DNA of 40,137 bases, taken from NCBI GenBank assembly GCA_913020445.1, contig CAJWAR010000039.1, positions 1-40,137 on the forward strand, written 5' to 3'. The first letter of the stretch is position 1. Each line of letters opens with the position of its first letter. The stretch comes from an uncultured Rhodospirillaceae bacterium. Its GTDB lineage: Bacteria; Pseudomonadota; Alphaproteobacteria; Rhodospirillales; UBA2165. Shown piece after piece: positions 26,502 through 34,218 of this stretch. The notes under the pieces were generated by a model. It saw only the letters and a program-made list of their open reading frames with translations. It was not told where the DNA came from and did no database searches. The position numbers and the translations under genes were made by a program.

Positions 26502-26897
26502 CTAATGTACCATTTGGCTTAGCCGGCTGACCCGGTCGTGCAGCAAATGAGATCGTCCGATTAATTTTTCAAGAACCTTGGGTAAGTCGATATCAAAAAC
26601 GTCCTGACGCTTGGCAAAGATGTCTTTATCCAGATGCATTTCACCGTTCTTTTGCGCTTCACCGCTCGATATCTCGCCGTTATTTGCAGCCTTGTGCCAC
26701 ATAATCCAAGTCATAACATTGGTGAGATGCGATACTAAGCGGGAGGTCTCCAACGTAATGAATAAACTATCAAGCGTGCCGATATTATCATTTGAAGATG
26801 ACCGCTGATGGGCGACAAAATTACGCGCATCGGTGAGTAATTCCATAGCATCTTGATAGGTTTTGTCGATGAATGGGAAGCTTGCTGTTTCAGACAT
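26502..26897 (-). CDS. rcdA: RcdA-like protein (DUF1465 family)
   Basis: A 131-residue all-helical protein of the DUF1465 family, whose Caulobacter member RcdA helps ClpXP degrade CtrA at the cell pole. The core ETSRLVSHLTNVMTWIMWHK followed by AANNGE (about 50-75) matches the conserved (E)xxRLTxxLMxxxxWLLxQRAVxxGE pattern, and the C-terminal helix LIGRSHLLHDRVSRL fits too. The ATG at 26897 has AGGAAATAAAT before it. Length is a little less than that of Caulobacter RcdA. The 318-base leader carries an exact CtrA-type box and three TGTAAC half-sites. A role in cell-cycle proteolysis is inferred from the family. The sequence cannot show that this copy still binds ClpXP partners such as CpdR or PopA. 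Confidence 0.75.
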   Translation of the reverse strand: MSETASFPFIDKTYQDAMELLTDARNFVAHQRSSSNDNIGTLDSLFITLETSRLVSHLTNVMTWIMWHKAANNGEISSGEAQKNGEMHLDKDIFAKRQDVFDIDLPKVLEKLIGRSHLLHDRVSRLSQMVH

Positions 26898-26983
26898 ATT
26901 TATTTCCTAAACGTTTTTACGCTTTCGAGAAGGGACATTTTAAGTGTTTTTATTTTCCCGAAAGACCGACCGCCTCCCAATTT

Positions 26984-27010
26984 TGTAACGATAGTGTAAC
27001 AAAATGTAAC
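26984..27010. promoter_or_regulatory. Three TGTAAC half-sites spaced 11 and 10 bases apart
   Basis: TGTAAC occurs at 26984-26989, 26995-27000 and 27005-27010, on the same strand and about one helical turn apart. Tandem direct half-sites of this spacing are typical of OmpR/PhoB-family response regulators. The sites lie 87-114 bases upstream of the rcdA-like start. No such regulator is encoded in the window. Confidence 0.45.
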
Positions 27011-27128
27011 GATATTTATCAAACAAAAGATTAACGAAGCTACAACGTGTTTCAGACTTAGTTTCTGACGCGTAAATTTTATTTTGCGTAAGCCATTGAA
27101 ATAAAATGTTTATATGCTTCGGCTCATT

Positions 27129-27143
27129 TTAATTCTTCATTAA
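27129..27143. promoter_or_regulatory. CtrA-type box TTAA-N7-TTAA
   Basis: The sequence TTAATTCTTCATTAA matches the CtrA consensus core TTAA-N7-TTAA exactly, though the base after the second half is G rather than the C of the extended consensus. It lies 73 bases upstream of the lipoprotein start and 232 upstream of the rcdA-like start. CtrA itself is not in the window. Confidence 0.45.
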
Positions 27144-27215
27144 GCGAGAAAATGATAGAATATCTTTCAGTAGATAATTTTATTAAAATAACTAAAATTT
27201 ACGGAGAATCGTCTC

Positions 27216-27566
27216 GTGCGTGTAGGTGTGGTAATTATTTTGACTTTGTTTATTGGCGCCTGCTCGGCAGCTTCAACTGCGCCGACGATGATGCCGCAAA
27301 TGTTAGGTGTCGATAGCATGACGGTGGTAACGACCGGCAAAACAATTTCCGATCACATCGTTTCCTTTGCCACTGGCAAAGATTGCTCCACGGTGCGGCG
27401 GCAAACCGGCCAGAATTTTTGCGCCGAAGACGATTTATCCACCCCGGAAGAGATTTATTGCTACAACTCCTTAGGCAAAGTTAATTGCTTTGCCTCGCCA
27501 CAGCCTTATGGCCAGGAAGGTCAAACTGTTGGCCACATCTCCGGTAAGGGCGGTCTTACGAGATAG
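27216..27566 (+). CDS. Small cysteine-rich lipoprotein, function unknown
   Basis: A 116-residue predicted lipoprotein. The N-terminal hydrophobic leader ends in IGAC, with Cys16 as the lipidated residue. The mature part has four further Cys (57, 69, 82, 91) in FATGKDCSTVRRQTGQNFC and EEIYCYNSLGKVNCF, which look like two disulfides typical of a periplasmic or outer-membrane domain. Similar GKDCS...FC...YCY...C patterns occur, as I recall, in uncharacterised alphaproteobacterial lipoproteins. No function is known to me. The start is a GTG with GGAG nine bases upstream. It is divergent from the rcdA-like gene and 36 bases upstream of the Sel1 gene on the same strand, possibly co-transcribed with it. 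Confidence 0.8.
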   Translation: MRVGVVIILTLFIGACSAASTAPTMMPQMLGVDSMTVVTTGKTISDHIVSFATGKDCSTVRRQTGQNFCAEDDLSTPEEIYCYNSLGKVNCFASPQPYGQEGQTVGHISGKGGLTR

Positions 27567-27602
27567 TTTCCTTCCTGTATTGATTGGTGCTATTTAGCTC
27601 CC

Positions 27603-28367
27603 ATGCGATTTTGGCTCATAGCAATTTGGAACAGCATACCCAGTTCGTGGGCAATTGTTTCCCTGCCGTTTGTTGTCCTCATTGCCGTTTTTATTGGCTG
27701 GTTTTTTTTCGGCGGTCTTTTTATTGAGAAACCTGATCTTCGCCAAATCCAATACGCCGCCGAACTTGAGCGCCTGCTGCCGGAAGCAGAAAAAGGCAAC
27801 AAGTTCGCTCAGTATCAGATCGGCGTTATTTATCGCGACGGCTTAGCGGGCAATAAGAATTTGAGCATCTCGGCGCGCTGGTTTGATCGAGCGGCCAAGC
27901 AGGGTCATCCGCCGGCGCAGTATGCCTTAGGTCGTGCCTATGCGCTGGGTGAGGGGGTGGCGCAAAATTTTGGCCGGGCGTCCGAGCTTTATCGCACAGC
28001 CGCCGGTTTTGGCCGCCATGCGCCCTCCGAATACGCGCTGGGGCAGCTCTATTTTCAAGGCAAAGGCGTGCTGCAGGATTTTAAACAGGCGTTGAATTGG
28101 TATCAACGGGCGGCCTTGCGCAATCATGCCGGCGCCCAAGCGGTGATGGGCTCCATGTACGCTAAAGGTTGGGGCATCGATCAAAATCTTGAAGAAGCCT
28201 ATGTGTGGTACAGCTTAGCTGCCGCCCAACCCAGGAAAGTGGCGCGATTTGGTCTCGATTTGGATCTTACAGAAACGCTGGCCGAGATAAAATCGAAGCT
28301 CAACCGGCTACAATTGAAAAACGCGACCAAAAAAATTAAACGCCTGCGCAAAAAGATAAGATTGTAA
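27603..28367 (+). CDS. Membrane-anchored Sel1-repeat protein
   Basis: A 254-residue protein with one N-terminal membrane anchor (about residues 15-42, rich in Val, Ile and Phe) and about four Sel1-like repeats between 60 and 215. Their spacing and residues are typical (AQYQIGVIYRDG, AQYALGRAYALGEG, SEYALGQLYFQGKG and AQAVMGSMYAKGWG). The C-terminal tail is strongly basic (KKIKRLRKKIRL). Sel1 repeats are helix pairs that act as scaffolds in envelope or signalling complexes. The partner is unknown. The protein has no signal cleavage site and probably exposes its repeats to the periplasm. Its stop codon lies inside a strong inverted repeat, and it converges on the methyltransferase. Confidence 0.85.
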   Translation: MRFWLIAIWNSIPSSWAIVSLPFVVLIAVFIGWFFFGGLFIEKPDLRQIQYAAELERLLPEAEKGNKFAQYQIGVIYRDGLAGNKNLSISARWFDRAAKQGHPPAQYALGRAYALGEGVAQNFGRASELYRTAAGFGRHAPSEYALGQLYFQGKGVLQDFKQALNWYQRAALRNHAGAQAVMGSMYAKGWGIDQNLEEAYVWYSLAAAQPRKVARFGLDLDLTETLAEIKSKLNRLQLKNATKKIKRLRKKIRL

Positions 28368-28392
28368 TAAAGGCACCAGGTACCTTTATTAC
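28364..28392. terminator. Bidirectional terminator between convergent genes
   Basis: GTAATAAAGGCACC (28364-28377) and GGTACCTTTATTAC (28379-28392) form an inverted repeat of 14 with one mismatch and almost no loop (the innermost pairs must open). It overlaps the Sel1 gene stop and ends one base before the stop of the methyltransferase gene on the other strand. TTTATTAC on one side and its complement on the other suit a two-way terminator. Confidence 0.6.
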
Positions 28393-28393
28393 A

Positions 28394-29068
28394 TTAGTCA
28401 AATTGGAAGCCGGTGAGCAGAAATGCCTCCATCTTGCTGACAATGCCATCGGCAGGTTTGCGGCCGCCATCGTTAAGTTCGTCGGCAGTGCGTTTGCGCA
28501 AGACAATTTCAATGCCGCATTCACCAATCGGCGTCATCGTTTGATCAAAGCGCGCCAGTGTGTAGCGAAAGCTTTCATCCAGTTTTTGCAGCTTTAGAAT
28601 TTCTGCCGCATCGCCGAGGGCACTTATTAAATCTAATATATTCAGCGACTTAGAACTCCACGACTTGGTCTTGGCAATTGTAAAAGTGCATTTGTGATCA
28701 CCATTCCAAGTGCTCGGGAACTGGCCTTGTTCATACATATCCTCATCCGGCACGGTGACGATCAAATGGCCCCCCGGCTTTACCGCGCGGAACCAATTGG
28801 CCAAACCAGCTGCCGGGTCGTCGAGATGCTCGAGGCAATGAGAAGAGTGGACAAAGTCAAAGCTTTCATCTTCGATCCCGTCCAGCGTTTCTGCATCGCC
28901 ATCCTCTTTGTCCCAGACTTTGACGCCTTGCATGCGCGGGAACAGTTCAACATAGAGACCAAGCGGATCAGGTCCGCCACCAACATCGAGGCCATTACCG
29001 GTAAAATAACGATTGGCGAAGTTCGGCTCATGCAAGCGCCGCATGATCGACTTACTGCATTCTTTCAT
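28394..29068 (-). CDS. Class I SAM-dependent methyltransferase
   Basis: A 224-residue methyltransferase of the Methyltransf_11 type. The SAM-binding motif I is GLDVGGGPDPLG, and a post-I acidic motif is followed by SFDFVHSSHCLEHLDDP and a GGHLIVTVPDED motif. The substrate is unknown. The N-terminus (MRRLHEPNFANRYFTGNGLDVG) resembles glycosyltransferase-cluster and sugar- or lipid-modifying methyltransferases, but this is not decisive. GGAG lies nine bases before the ATG at 29068. It is followed in the opposite direction by the Sel1 gene terminator and preceded on its own strand by the SDR gene (17 bases), so it may be the last gene of the purF-SDR operon. Confidence 0.85.
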   Translation of the reverse strand: MKECSKSIMRRLHEPNFANRYFTGNGLDVGGGPDPLGLYVELFPRMQGVKVWDKEDGDAETLDGIEDESFDFVHSSHCLEHLDDPAAGLANWFRAVKPGGHLIVTVPDEDMYEQGQFPSTWNGDHKCTFTIAKTKSWSSKSLNILDLISALGDAAEILKLQKLDESFRYTLARFDQTMTPIGECGIEIVLRKRTADELNDGGRKPADGIVSKMEAFLLTGFQFD

Positions 29069-29085
29069 AGTGCGAACTCCCTTAT

Positions 29086-29826
29086 TTAGTCTGAAGAATC
29101 CTCTGGGGGCTCCTCAGCGGTGATTACTTCGCCGTTCAAAGTACAAGAAGGTAAAACCAAATCGACTAATTGGCGGGCGGTAAACTCGGGTGCTTTGACC
29201 GTTTCCGGATCTTCTCCCGGGTAGGCCTCTGCCCGCATGGATGTCCGGGTACGGCCGGGATTAAATAAATTTGCCGTCATATTTGTTTTTAAAATTTCCT
29301 GGGCATAGGTCCCAACCATCATTTCCAGAGCTGCTTTACTGGTCGCATAGATGCCCCAAAATGCCCGATGATAGTGCGCCGCCGCCGATGTCAGGAATAT
29401 CGCCCGCCCGGCATCAGATTGGCGCAGCAACGGATCAAAACTTCGTATCAGCCGCCAATTTACGGTGACATTGACGGCCATCGTTTGTTCCCAAATCTTT
29501 GGGTCAATATGATTAATTGGCCCCATGGTGCCAAGCAGACCGGCATTGGCAATCAATATGTCGAGCTTGCCGTAGCGCTCAAAAATCGTGGCGCCCATTT
29601 CATCTATTTTGTCGTAATCTGTTAAATCGATCGGCACCAGGGTTGCAGTGCCACCGGCGGCGCGAATCTCATCATCCACTTCTTCAAGGCCACCCTGGGT
29701 GCGGGCAACCAAAATGACATGAGCGCCTTCTGCGGCAAATATCTTGGCCGTCGCTCTGCCAATGCCCCGAGACGCACCGGTAATTACCGCAATGCGTCCT
29801 GCCAATTTGCCTGTTTCGGCGTTCAC
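29086..29826 (-). CDS. Short-chain dehydrogenase/reductase (SDR)
   Basis: A 246-residue classical SDR with an NAD(P)-binding TGASRGIG motif, NAG in the central strand, the catalytic Ser in LTSAAAH and the Tyr-Lys pair in YATSKAA. All are intact. The substrate is unknown; oxidoreductases of this type act on 3-oxoacyl or sugar or xenobiotic alcohols and ketones. The start is a GTG whose G is shared with the purF TAG stop, so translation is coupled to purF. Being next to purF is a common alphaproteobacterial arrangement, but a purine link is not established. Confidence 0.9.
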   Translation of the reverse strand: MNAETGKLAGRIAVITGASRGIGRATAKIFAAEGAHVILVARTQGGLEEVDDEIRAAGGTATLVPIDLTDYDKIDEMGATIFERYGKLDILIANAGLLGTMGPINHIDPKIWEQTMAVNVTVNWRLIRSFDPLLRQSDAGRAIFLTSAAAHYHRAFWGIYATSKAALEMMVGTYAQEILKTNMTANLFNPGRTRTSMRAEAYPGEDPETVKAPEFTARQLVDLVLPSCTLNGEVITAEEPPEDSSD

Positions 29827-31289
29827 TATCGATCCTGTTCGCTGAGAAGGGACAATTGCGCTGAAGCGGTACCGCCATTTTTGTCGGTTAAATCAATCGG
29901 ATATTCGCCCGAGAAGCAGGCATCGCAATATTGCGGTGCGTCGTTTATCCGTTGCTCCTCACCGACCGCACGATAGAGGCCATTCATCGAGATGAAGGAT
30001 AGCGAATCTGCATCGATATGCTTGGCCATCGCTTCAACATCAAGTTCTGATGCCAGCAATTGCTCGCGCTCCGGCGTATCAATACCGTAATAGCAGGAAT
30101 GTGTTGTCGGCGGGCTGGAAATGCGCATATGAACTTCCTTGGCGCCGGCAGCTCTTACCATTTCGACAATTTTTTCTGAGGTAGTGCCGCGCACAATTGA
30201 ATCATCCACCAGCACAACCCGTTTACCTTCCAGATAGCCGCGATTGGCATTGTGTTTTAATTTTACGCCAAGGTGTCTAATTTGGTCGGATGGTTCAATA
30301 AACGTCCGGCCAACATAGTGGTTTCGTATGATGCCAAGTTCGAACGGTATGGCGGCCTGTTCAGCATAGCCAATCGCAGCCGGGACGCCTGAATCCGGCA
30401 CCGGCACGACGATATCAGCCTCGATATGACTTTCCCGCGCCAACTCGGCACCAATTTGTTTGCGGAGTTGATAGACATTGTGGCCTTCAACAATGCTGTC
30501 GGGCCGGGCAAAATAAATATATTCAAAGATGCAGAGCTTCTTAGGTTCTTTGGTAAAAGGCTTGATGCTTCGAATGCCATCAGCATCAACGATAACGATC
30601 TCACCCGGATCAACATCGCGAATATATTCGGCGCCAATAATATCGAGCGCGCAGGTCTCAGAACACATAATATAGGCGCCATCAATGCGGCCCAGCACCA
30701 GCGGCCGGACACCCATCGGATCACGCACGCCAATCAGCGCGTCTTTTGTTAGGGCAGTGAGTGAGTAGGCACCTTCAACATGGCGGAGCGCATCGATCAT
30801 GCGGTCAACCACGGTGGAAAATTGGCTGATCGCAATCAAATGGACAATAATCTCAGTATCCATGGTCGATTGAAAAATACAGCCCCGGTCAACCAGGCGT
30901 TTGCGTAACGTAAAAGCATTGGTGAGGTTGCCGTTATGGCCAATGCCGAGACCGCCAAATTCAAATTCGGCAAAGATCGGCTGAACATTGCGCAGTACAG
31001 TCCCGCCAGCGGTAGAATAGCGGTTGTGGCCGATCGCACTACTGCCGGTCAACCGGTTCATAACGTCTTGTGAGCCGAAGATATCACCAACCAAGCCAAG
31101 CGCCCGATGGGAATGAAATTGCTGACCATCGGTCGATACAATGCCGGCTGCTTCTTGGCCGCGGTGCTGCAGCGCATGCAAGCCGAGCGCCGTGTGGGCG
31201 GCCGAGTCTTTATGATCAAAAATGCCGAAGACGCCACATTCTTCGTGGAAATGGTCGTCATCGAATGGGTTGGTTGTGATCGTGTTCAT
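29826..31289 (-). CDS. purF: Amidophosphoribosyltransferase PurF, iron-sulfur type
   Basis: A 487-residue glutamine PRPP amidotransferase, first committed step of purine synthesis. The N-terminal 17 residues form a propeptide removed to expose Cys18 (ECGVFGIFD), the nucleophile that releases ammonia from glutamine. The PRPP loop is VLVDDSIVRGTTS. Four Cys expected for the B. subtilis-type [4Fe-4S] cluster are present: in CIFEYIYFARPDS, SCYYGIDT and the CDACF pair, so this is the iron-sulfur form, not the E. coli type. It belongs to the radA-cvpA-purF-SDR cluster, 28 bases after cvpA in transcription terms downstream, and shares one base with the SDR start. Product inhibition by purine nucleotides is family knowledge. 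Confidence 0.97.
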   Translation of the reverse strand: MNTITTNPFDDDHFHEECGVFGIFDHKDSAAHTALGLHALQHRGQEAAGIVSTDGQQFHSHRALGLVGDIFGSQDVMNRLTGSSAIGHNRYSTAGGTVLRNVQPIFAEFEFGGLGIGHNGNLTNAFTLRKRLVDRGCIFQSTMDTEIIVHLIAISQFSTVVDRMIDALRHVEGAYSLTALTKDALIGVRDPMGVRPLVLGRIDGAYIMCSETCALDIIGAEYIRDVDPGEIVIVDADGIRSIKPFTKEPKKLCIFEYIYFARPDSIVEGHNVYQLRKQIGAELARESHIEADIVVPVPDSGVPAAIGYAEQAAIPFELGIIRNHYVGRTFIEPSDQIRHLGVKLKHNANRGYLEGKRVVLVDDSIVRGTTSEKIVEMVRAAGAKEVHMRISSPPTTHSCYYGIDTPEREQLLASELDVEAMAKHIDADSLSFISMNGLYRAVGEEQRINDAPQYCDACFSGEYPIDLTDKNGGTASAQLSLLSEQDR

Positions 31290-31317
31290 TGAGTTGACTT
31301 TACTTTACCTGATTTTA

Positions 31318-31986
31318 TCACTGGGTTCGATCCAGGAGGTTTTCGATGCCGCGGCGTTCTTTTTTATCATATCCGCTGCGATCGGGAACGCTTGAATTTC
31401 TGTTGGTTGGGCGAACGAGCTTCTCATAGGCCTCTTTCTCAATAAGTTCGCGGGTTTTAGCACTTACATTATCTGCCGCCTCGGCTCCCATGACTTTGAA
31501 ATCTTCCGGCAATAATTTGTTCAATGAACGCGCACCGGTGCGAATCAACGGCAACGATTTAGCATCCTTTATCCAACTTGGCTGTTTTTCCGGCGGCCAA
31601 ATATTTTCTGCAATGATGTAGCTGCCGGCAATAAGAAGGGCCGCCGTGGCAATACCGGCCAACATACCGAGCGAACGATCCAGCGCGTTCAAGCGACTGT
31701 TTCTGACCCAGCCACCAACGACAGAGCTTACTAAAAACAAGACAATAAGGGTTGCAATGAAGACTGCAATACCTGCGGCAAGATCGGCAAAAAATTCATG
31801 TTCAATGTATTGCCGCGCATAAGGCCGAAGATGGGGAAAGACAAAAATAGTCACCACCGCCGAGCCCAACCACGACAGCACAAAAAGACCGCCGCGCACA
31901 AAGCCGAGCGCCAAGCCGATGATCGCGCCCAGTATGAGGACGACGATAACGCCGATATCGAGGATATTCATCGGGAGATTTTCCAT
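31318..31986 (-). CDS. cvpA: CvpA-family integral membrane protein
   Basis: A 222-residue inner-membrane protein with four predicted membrane segments in the N-terminal 130 residues (for example DIGVIVVLILGAIIGLALGFV and FVLSWLGSAVVTIFVF). A charged cytoplasmic tail follows, rich in Lys, Arg and Glu. CvpA is linked to colicin V production, to bile and envelope stress, and lies next to purF in many bacteria; its molecular role is not settled. Two starts are possible, 31986 and the ATG five codons later at 31971, which gives the common MNILDI N-terminus; AGGA precedes the first. The tail is longer than that of E. coli CvpA (162 residues), a common feature in alphaproteobacteria. Confidence 0.9.
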   Translation of the reverse strand: MENLPMNILDIGVIVVLILGAIIGLALGFVRGGLFVLSWLGSAVVTIFVFPHLRPYARQYIEHEFFADLAAGIAVFIATLIVLFLVSSVVGGWVRNSRLNALDRSLGMLAGIATAALLIAGSYIIAENIWPPEKQPSWIKDAKSLPLIRTGARSLNKLLPEDFKVMGAEAADNVSAKTRELIEKEAYEKLVRPTNRNSSVPDRSGYDKKERRGIENLLDRTQ

Positions 31987-31999
31987 CGGTCCTTAATCT

Positions 32000-33427
32000 T
32001 TATCCTTGGCTCGACATGAAACCAACCGGCGGATTTTTCTCGCCTTCAAGGCGCATATATTCAAGTAGCTGATCCAAATGTTTAATCCTAACCACCGCTA
32101 AATTTTGAGTAGCTTCTGGTGATTTCTTGCCGCCTTTGCGGCGATGTATATCGGGTGCCACGGCACTATTAAAGCCCAATTTTGAGGCCTCTTTGAGGCG
32201 GACATCGCTTTGACTGACCGGACGAACTTCGCCAGACAAGCCGATTTCACCGAAAACCACCACTTCGGCCGGTACCGGCACACCGGTAATTGATGATACC
32301 AAAGCCGCAGCTACAGCCAAATCTGCCGCCGGCTCACTTATGCGCAGGCCGCCCGCTACATTTAGATAGACATCATGACCGCCAATTGAAAGGCCGCATC
32401 TTGCTTCCAGTACGGCCAATATCATCGACAGCCGGTTAGAATCCCAGCCAACGACGGCCCGGCGCGGCGTGCCAAAAGACGTTGGCGCTGTTAAAGCCTG
32501 GATTTCCACCAACATTGGCCGGCTGCCTTCGATACCGGCAAAAACACTGGCGCCGCTAACGCCACCCTCGTGGTCGGCTAAAAATATCGCAGAAGGGTTG
32601 GGCACTTCTGCTAAACCGGCGTCTGTCATCTCGAACACGCCAATTTCATCGGCTGGACCGAATCGATTTTTAACGGCGCGCAAAATTCGGAACTGATGGC
32701 CGCGCTCGCCTTCAAAATAAAGCACGCAGTCGACCATGTGCTCGAGCACCTTGGGCCCGGCGATATTACCATCCTTGGTGACATGCCCGACCAGGAACAA
32801 GGCAAAGCCCCGTCGTTTTGCGAGCCGTATCAATTCCTGAGCTGAACTCCTAACTTGGGTAACGGTGCCGGGTGCTGAATCCAGATTATCGACGTAAAGC
32901 GTTTGCACCGAATCGGCGACCACAACCGTTGGCGCGTCATGGTCATCAAGCGAAGCCATAATATCGCGCACATTGGTCGCGGCGGCGAGCTCGACATTAG
33001 CGTCGGCCAGCCCCAAGCGATCGGCCCGCATACGCACTTGATCAATTGCTTCCTCGCCTGAAATATAAACACACCGCGAGTCTTTAATTTTGGAAAGTGC
33101 CGCACAAACCTGCAAGAGTACCGTGGATTTGCCAATACCAGGATCACCGCCGACCAGGATGGCTGAGCCCGGCACCAAGCCGCCGCCGCAGACCCGGTCA
33201 AATTCGGTAATGTCAGATTTCATACGGGGCAGGGGCTTTTCAGACCCCTTGAGCCCGACAAAATCTATCTTGCGGCCCTTTTTGCTGGTGAGCCCTTTGG
33301 GCGTTGTGTCCTGGGCAGCTTCCTCGATGATCGAATTCCACTCACCGCAGGTATCGCACTGGCCGCTCCATTTAGCTTGGCTCGCACCGCATTCCTGGCA
33401 GACATATAAAACGTTCGATCGGGCCAT
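32000..33427 (-). CDS. radA: DNA repair protein RadA
   Basis: A 475-residue RadA (Sms) ATPase that promotes branch migration in recombination repair. The N-terminal zinc finger is CxxC-x10-CxxC (C10, C13, C24, C27). The RecA-like core has Walker A GDPGIGKS (94-101), and the RadA-specific KNRFG motif is present as VKNRFG. The C-terminal Lon-protease-like domain (GGLRISEPAADLAVAAAL) lacks protease catalysis in this family. All parts are complete. It sits between mlaF and cvpA with short gaps, so the cluster may be one transcript, though a functional link to lipid transport is not implied. Confidence 0.97.
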   Translation of the reverse strand: MARSNVLYVCQECGASQAKWSGQCDTCGEWNSIIEEAAQDTTPKGLTSKKGRKIDFVGLKGSEKPLPRMKSDITEFDRVCGGGLVPGSAILVGGDPGIGKSTVLLQVCAALSKIKDSRCVYISGEEAIDQVRMRADRLGLADANVELAAATNVRDIMASLDDHDAPTVVVADSVQTLYVDNLDSAPGTVTQVRSSAQELIRLAKRRGFALFLVGHVTKDGNIAGPKVLEHMVDCVLYFEGERGHQFRILRAVKNRFGPADEIGVFEMTDAGLAEVPNPSAIFLADHEGGVSGASVFAGIEGSRPMLVEIQALTAPTSFGTPRRAVVGWDSNRLSMILAVLEARCGLSIGGHDVYLNVAGGLRISEPAADLAVAAALVSSITGVPVPAEVVVFGEIGLSGEVRPVSQSDVRLKEASKLGFNSAVAPDIHRRKGGKKSPEATQNLAVVRIKHLDQLLEYMRLEGEKNPPVGFMSSQG

Positions 33428-33444
33428 TCTAATTCCCAGTTATT

Positions 33445-34218
33445 CTAAAGCTGTGCAGTCGCTTGGAAGGGCCCAACAATCCGGCCGTGAATAAATTGCG
33501 TGACGATGTCATTACCAGACTGGTCGATATCTCCAGTCGGTCCCATCCAGACGATCTTACCATTATAAATCATCGCAATCTTGTCGGCAATTTTGCGGGC
33601 AGACTGCATATCATGGGTAATTGTTAAAGTTGTCGCGCCGGTTTCCTCAACACAATGGACAATAAGATCGTTGATAATGTCGCCCATGATCGGATCAAGA
33701 CCGGTGGTTGGCTCATCAAAAAATAAGATTTCCGGATCGGTGGCGATGGCGCGGGCCAAGCCAACACGTTTTTTCATGCCGCCTGACAGCGAATCGGGAA
33801 AAAGATCAATGACTTCGGAGCCGAGCCCCACCAAGGCCAGTTTGGCAACGGCAATGTCACGGGCATCACTTTTGGAAGTGCCCCTGGCCATCAGTCCGAA
33901 AGCAACATTTTCCCAGACCGATTGGCTGTCGAACAAAGCAGCCATTTGGAACAGCATACCGATCTGGTGGTTAATTCTGTCGCGTTGGCCGGTGCTGATG
34001 CCGATAATATTCTCGCCATCAATGGTGATCGCGCCGCTTTCCGGTGTGAGAAGGCCGAGCAGGCACTTCAGCATCACCGACTTACCGACGCCGGAACCAC
34101 CGATAACGACGACCGATTCACCTTTGGCAATATCAAGGTTAAATCCATCGAGCACCACCTTTGGACCGAATTGTTTATGCACGTCGCGCATGCTGATTTT
34201 GAAGTCAGTCTCAGCCAT
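33445..34218 (-). CDS. mlaF: MlaF-like ABC transporter ATPase (phospholipid transport)
   Basis: A 257-residue ABC ATPase of the Mla/MCE type. Walker A is GGSGVGKS (40-47), the signature is LSGGMKKRVGLARA (144-157) and Walker B is ILFFDEP (164-170). The Gly-Gly-Met-Lys-Lys-Arg variant of the signature is characteristic of the MlaF group. MlaF drives MlaFEDB-type lipid transport between inner and outer membrane. It overlaps the mlaE stop by 8 bases, so the two are translationally coupled. The MlaD, MlaC and MlaB components are not in the window and must be encoded elsewhere. Confidence 0.95.
   Translation of the reverse strand: MAETDFKISMRDVHKQFGPKVVLDGFNLDIAKGESVVVIGGSGVGKSVMLKCLLGLLTPESGAITIDGENIIGISTGQRDRINHQIGMLFQMAALFDSQSVWENVAFGLMARGTSKSDARDIAVAKLALVGLGSEVIDLFPDSLSGGMKKRVGLARAIATDPEILFFDEPTTGLDPIMGDIINDLIVHCVEETGATTLTITHDMQSARKIADKIAMIYNGKIVWMGPTGDIDQSGNDIVTQFIHGRIVGPFQATAQL

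Larger units (their letters stand above)
26898..27215. promoter_or_regulatory. Divergent AT-rich control region between rcdA-like and lipoprotein genes
   Basis: These 318 bases separate two divergent genes and hold no coding frame. They contain three TGTAAC half-sites at 26984-27010 and one exact TTAA-N7-TTAA sequence at 27129-27143. The composition is AT-rich, and several possible promoters could be drawn, but none with a clear -35/-10 pair. The lipoprotein ribosome binding site is GGAG at 27203-27206. Confidence 0.55.
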
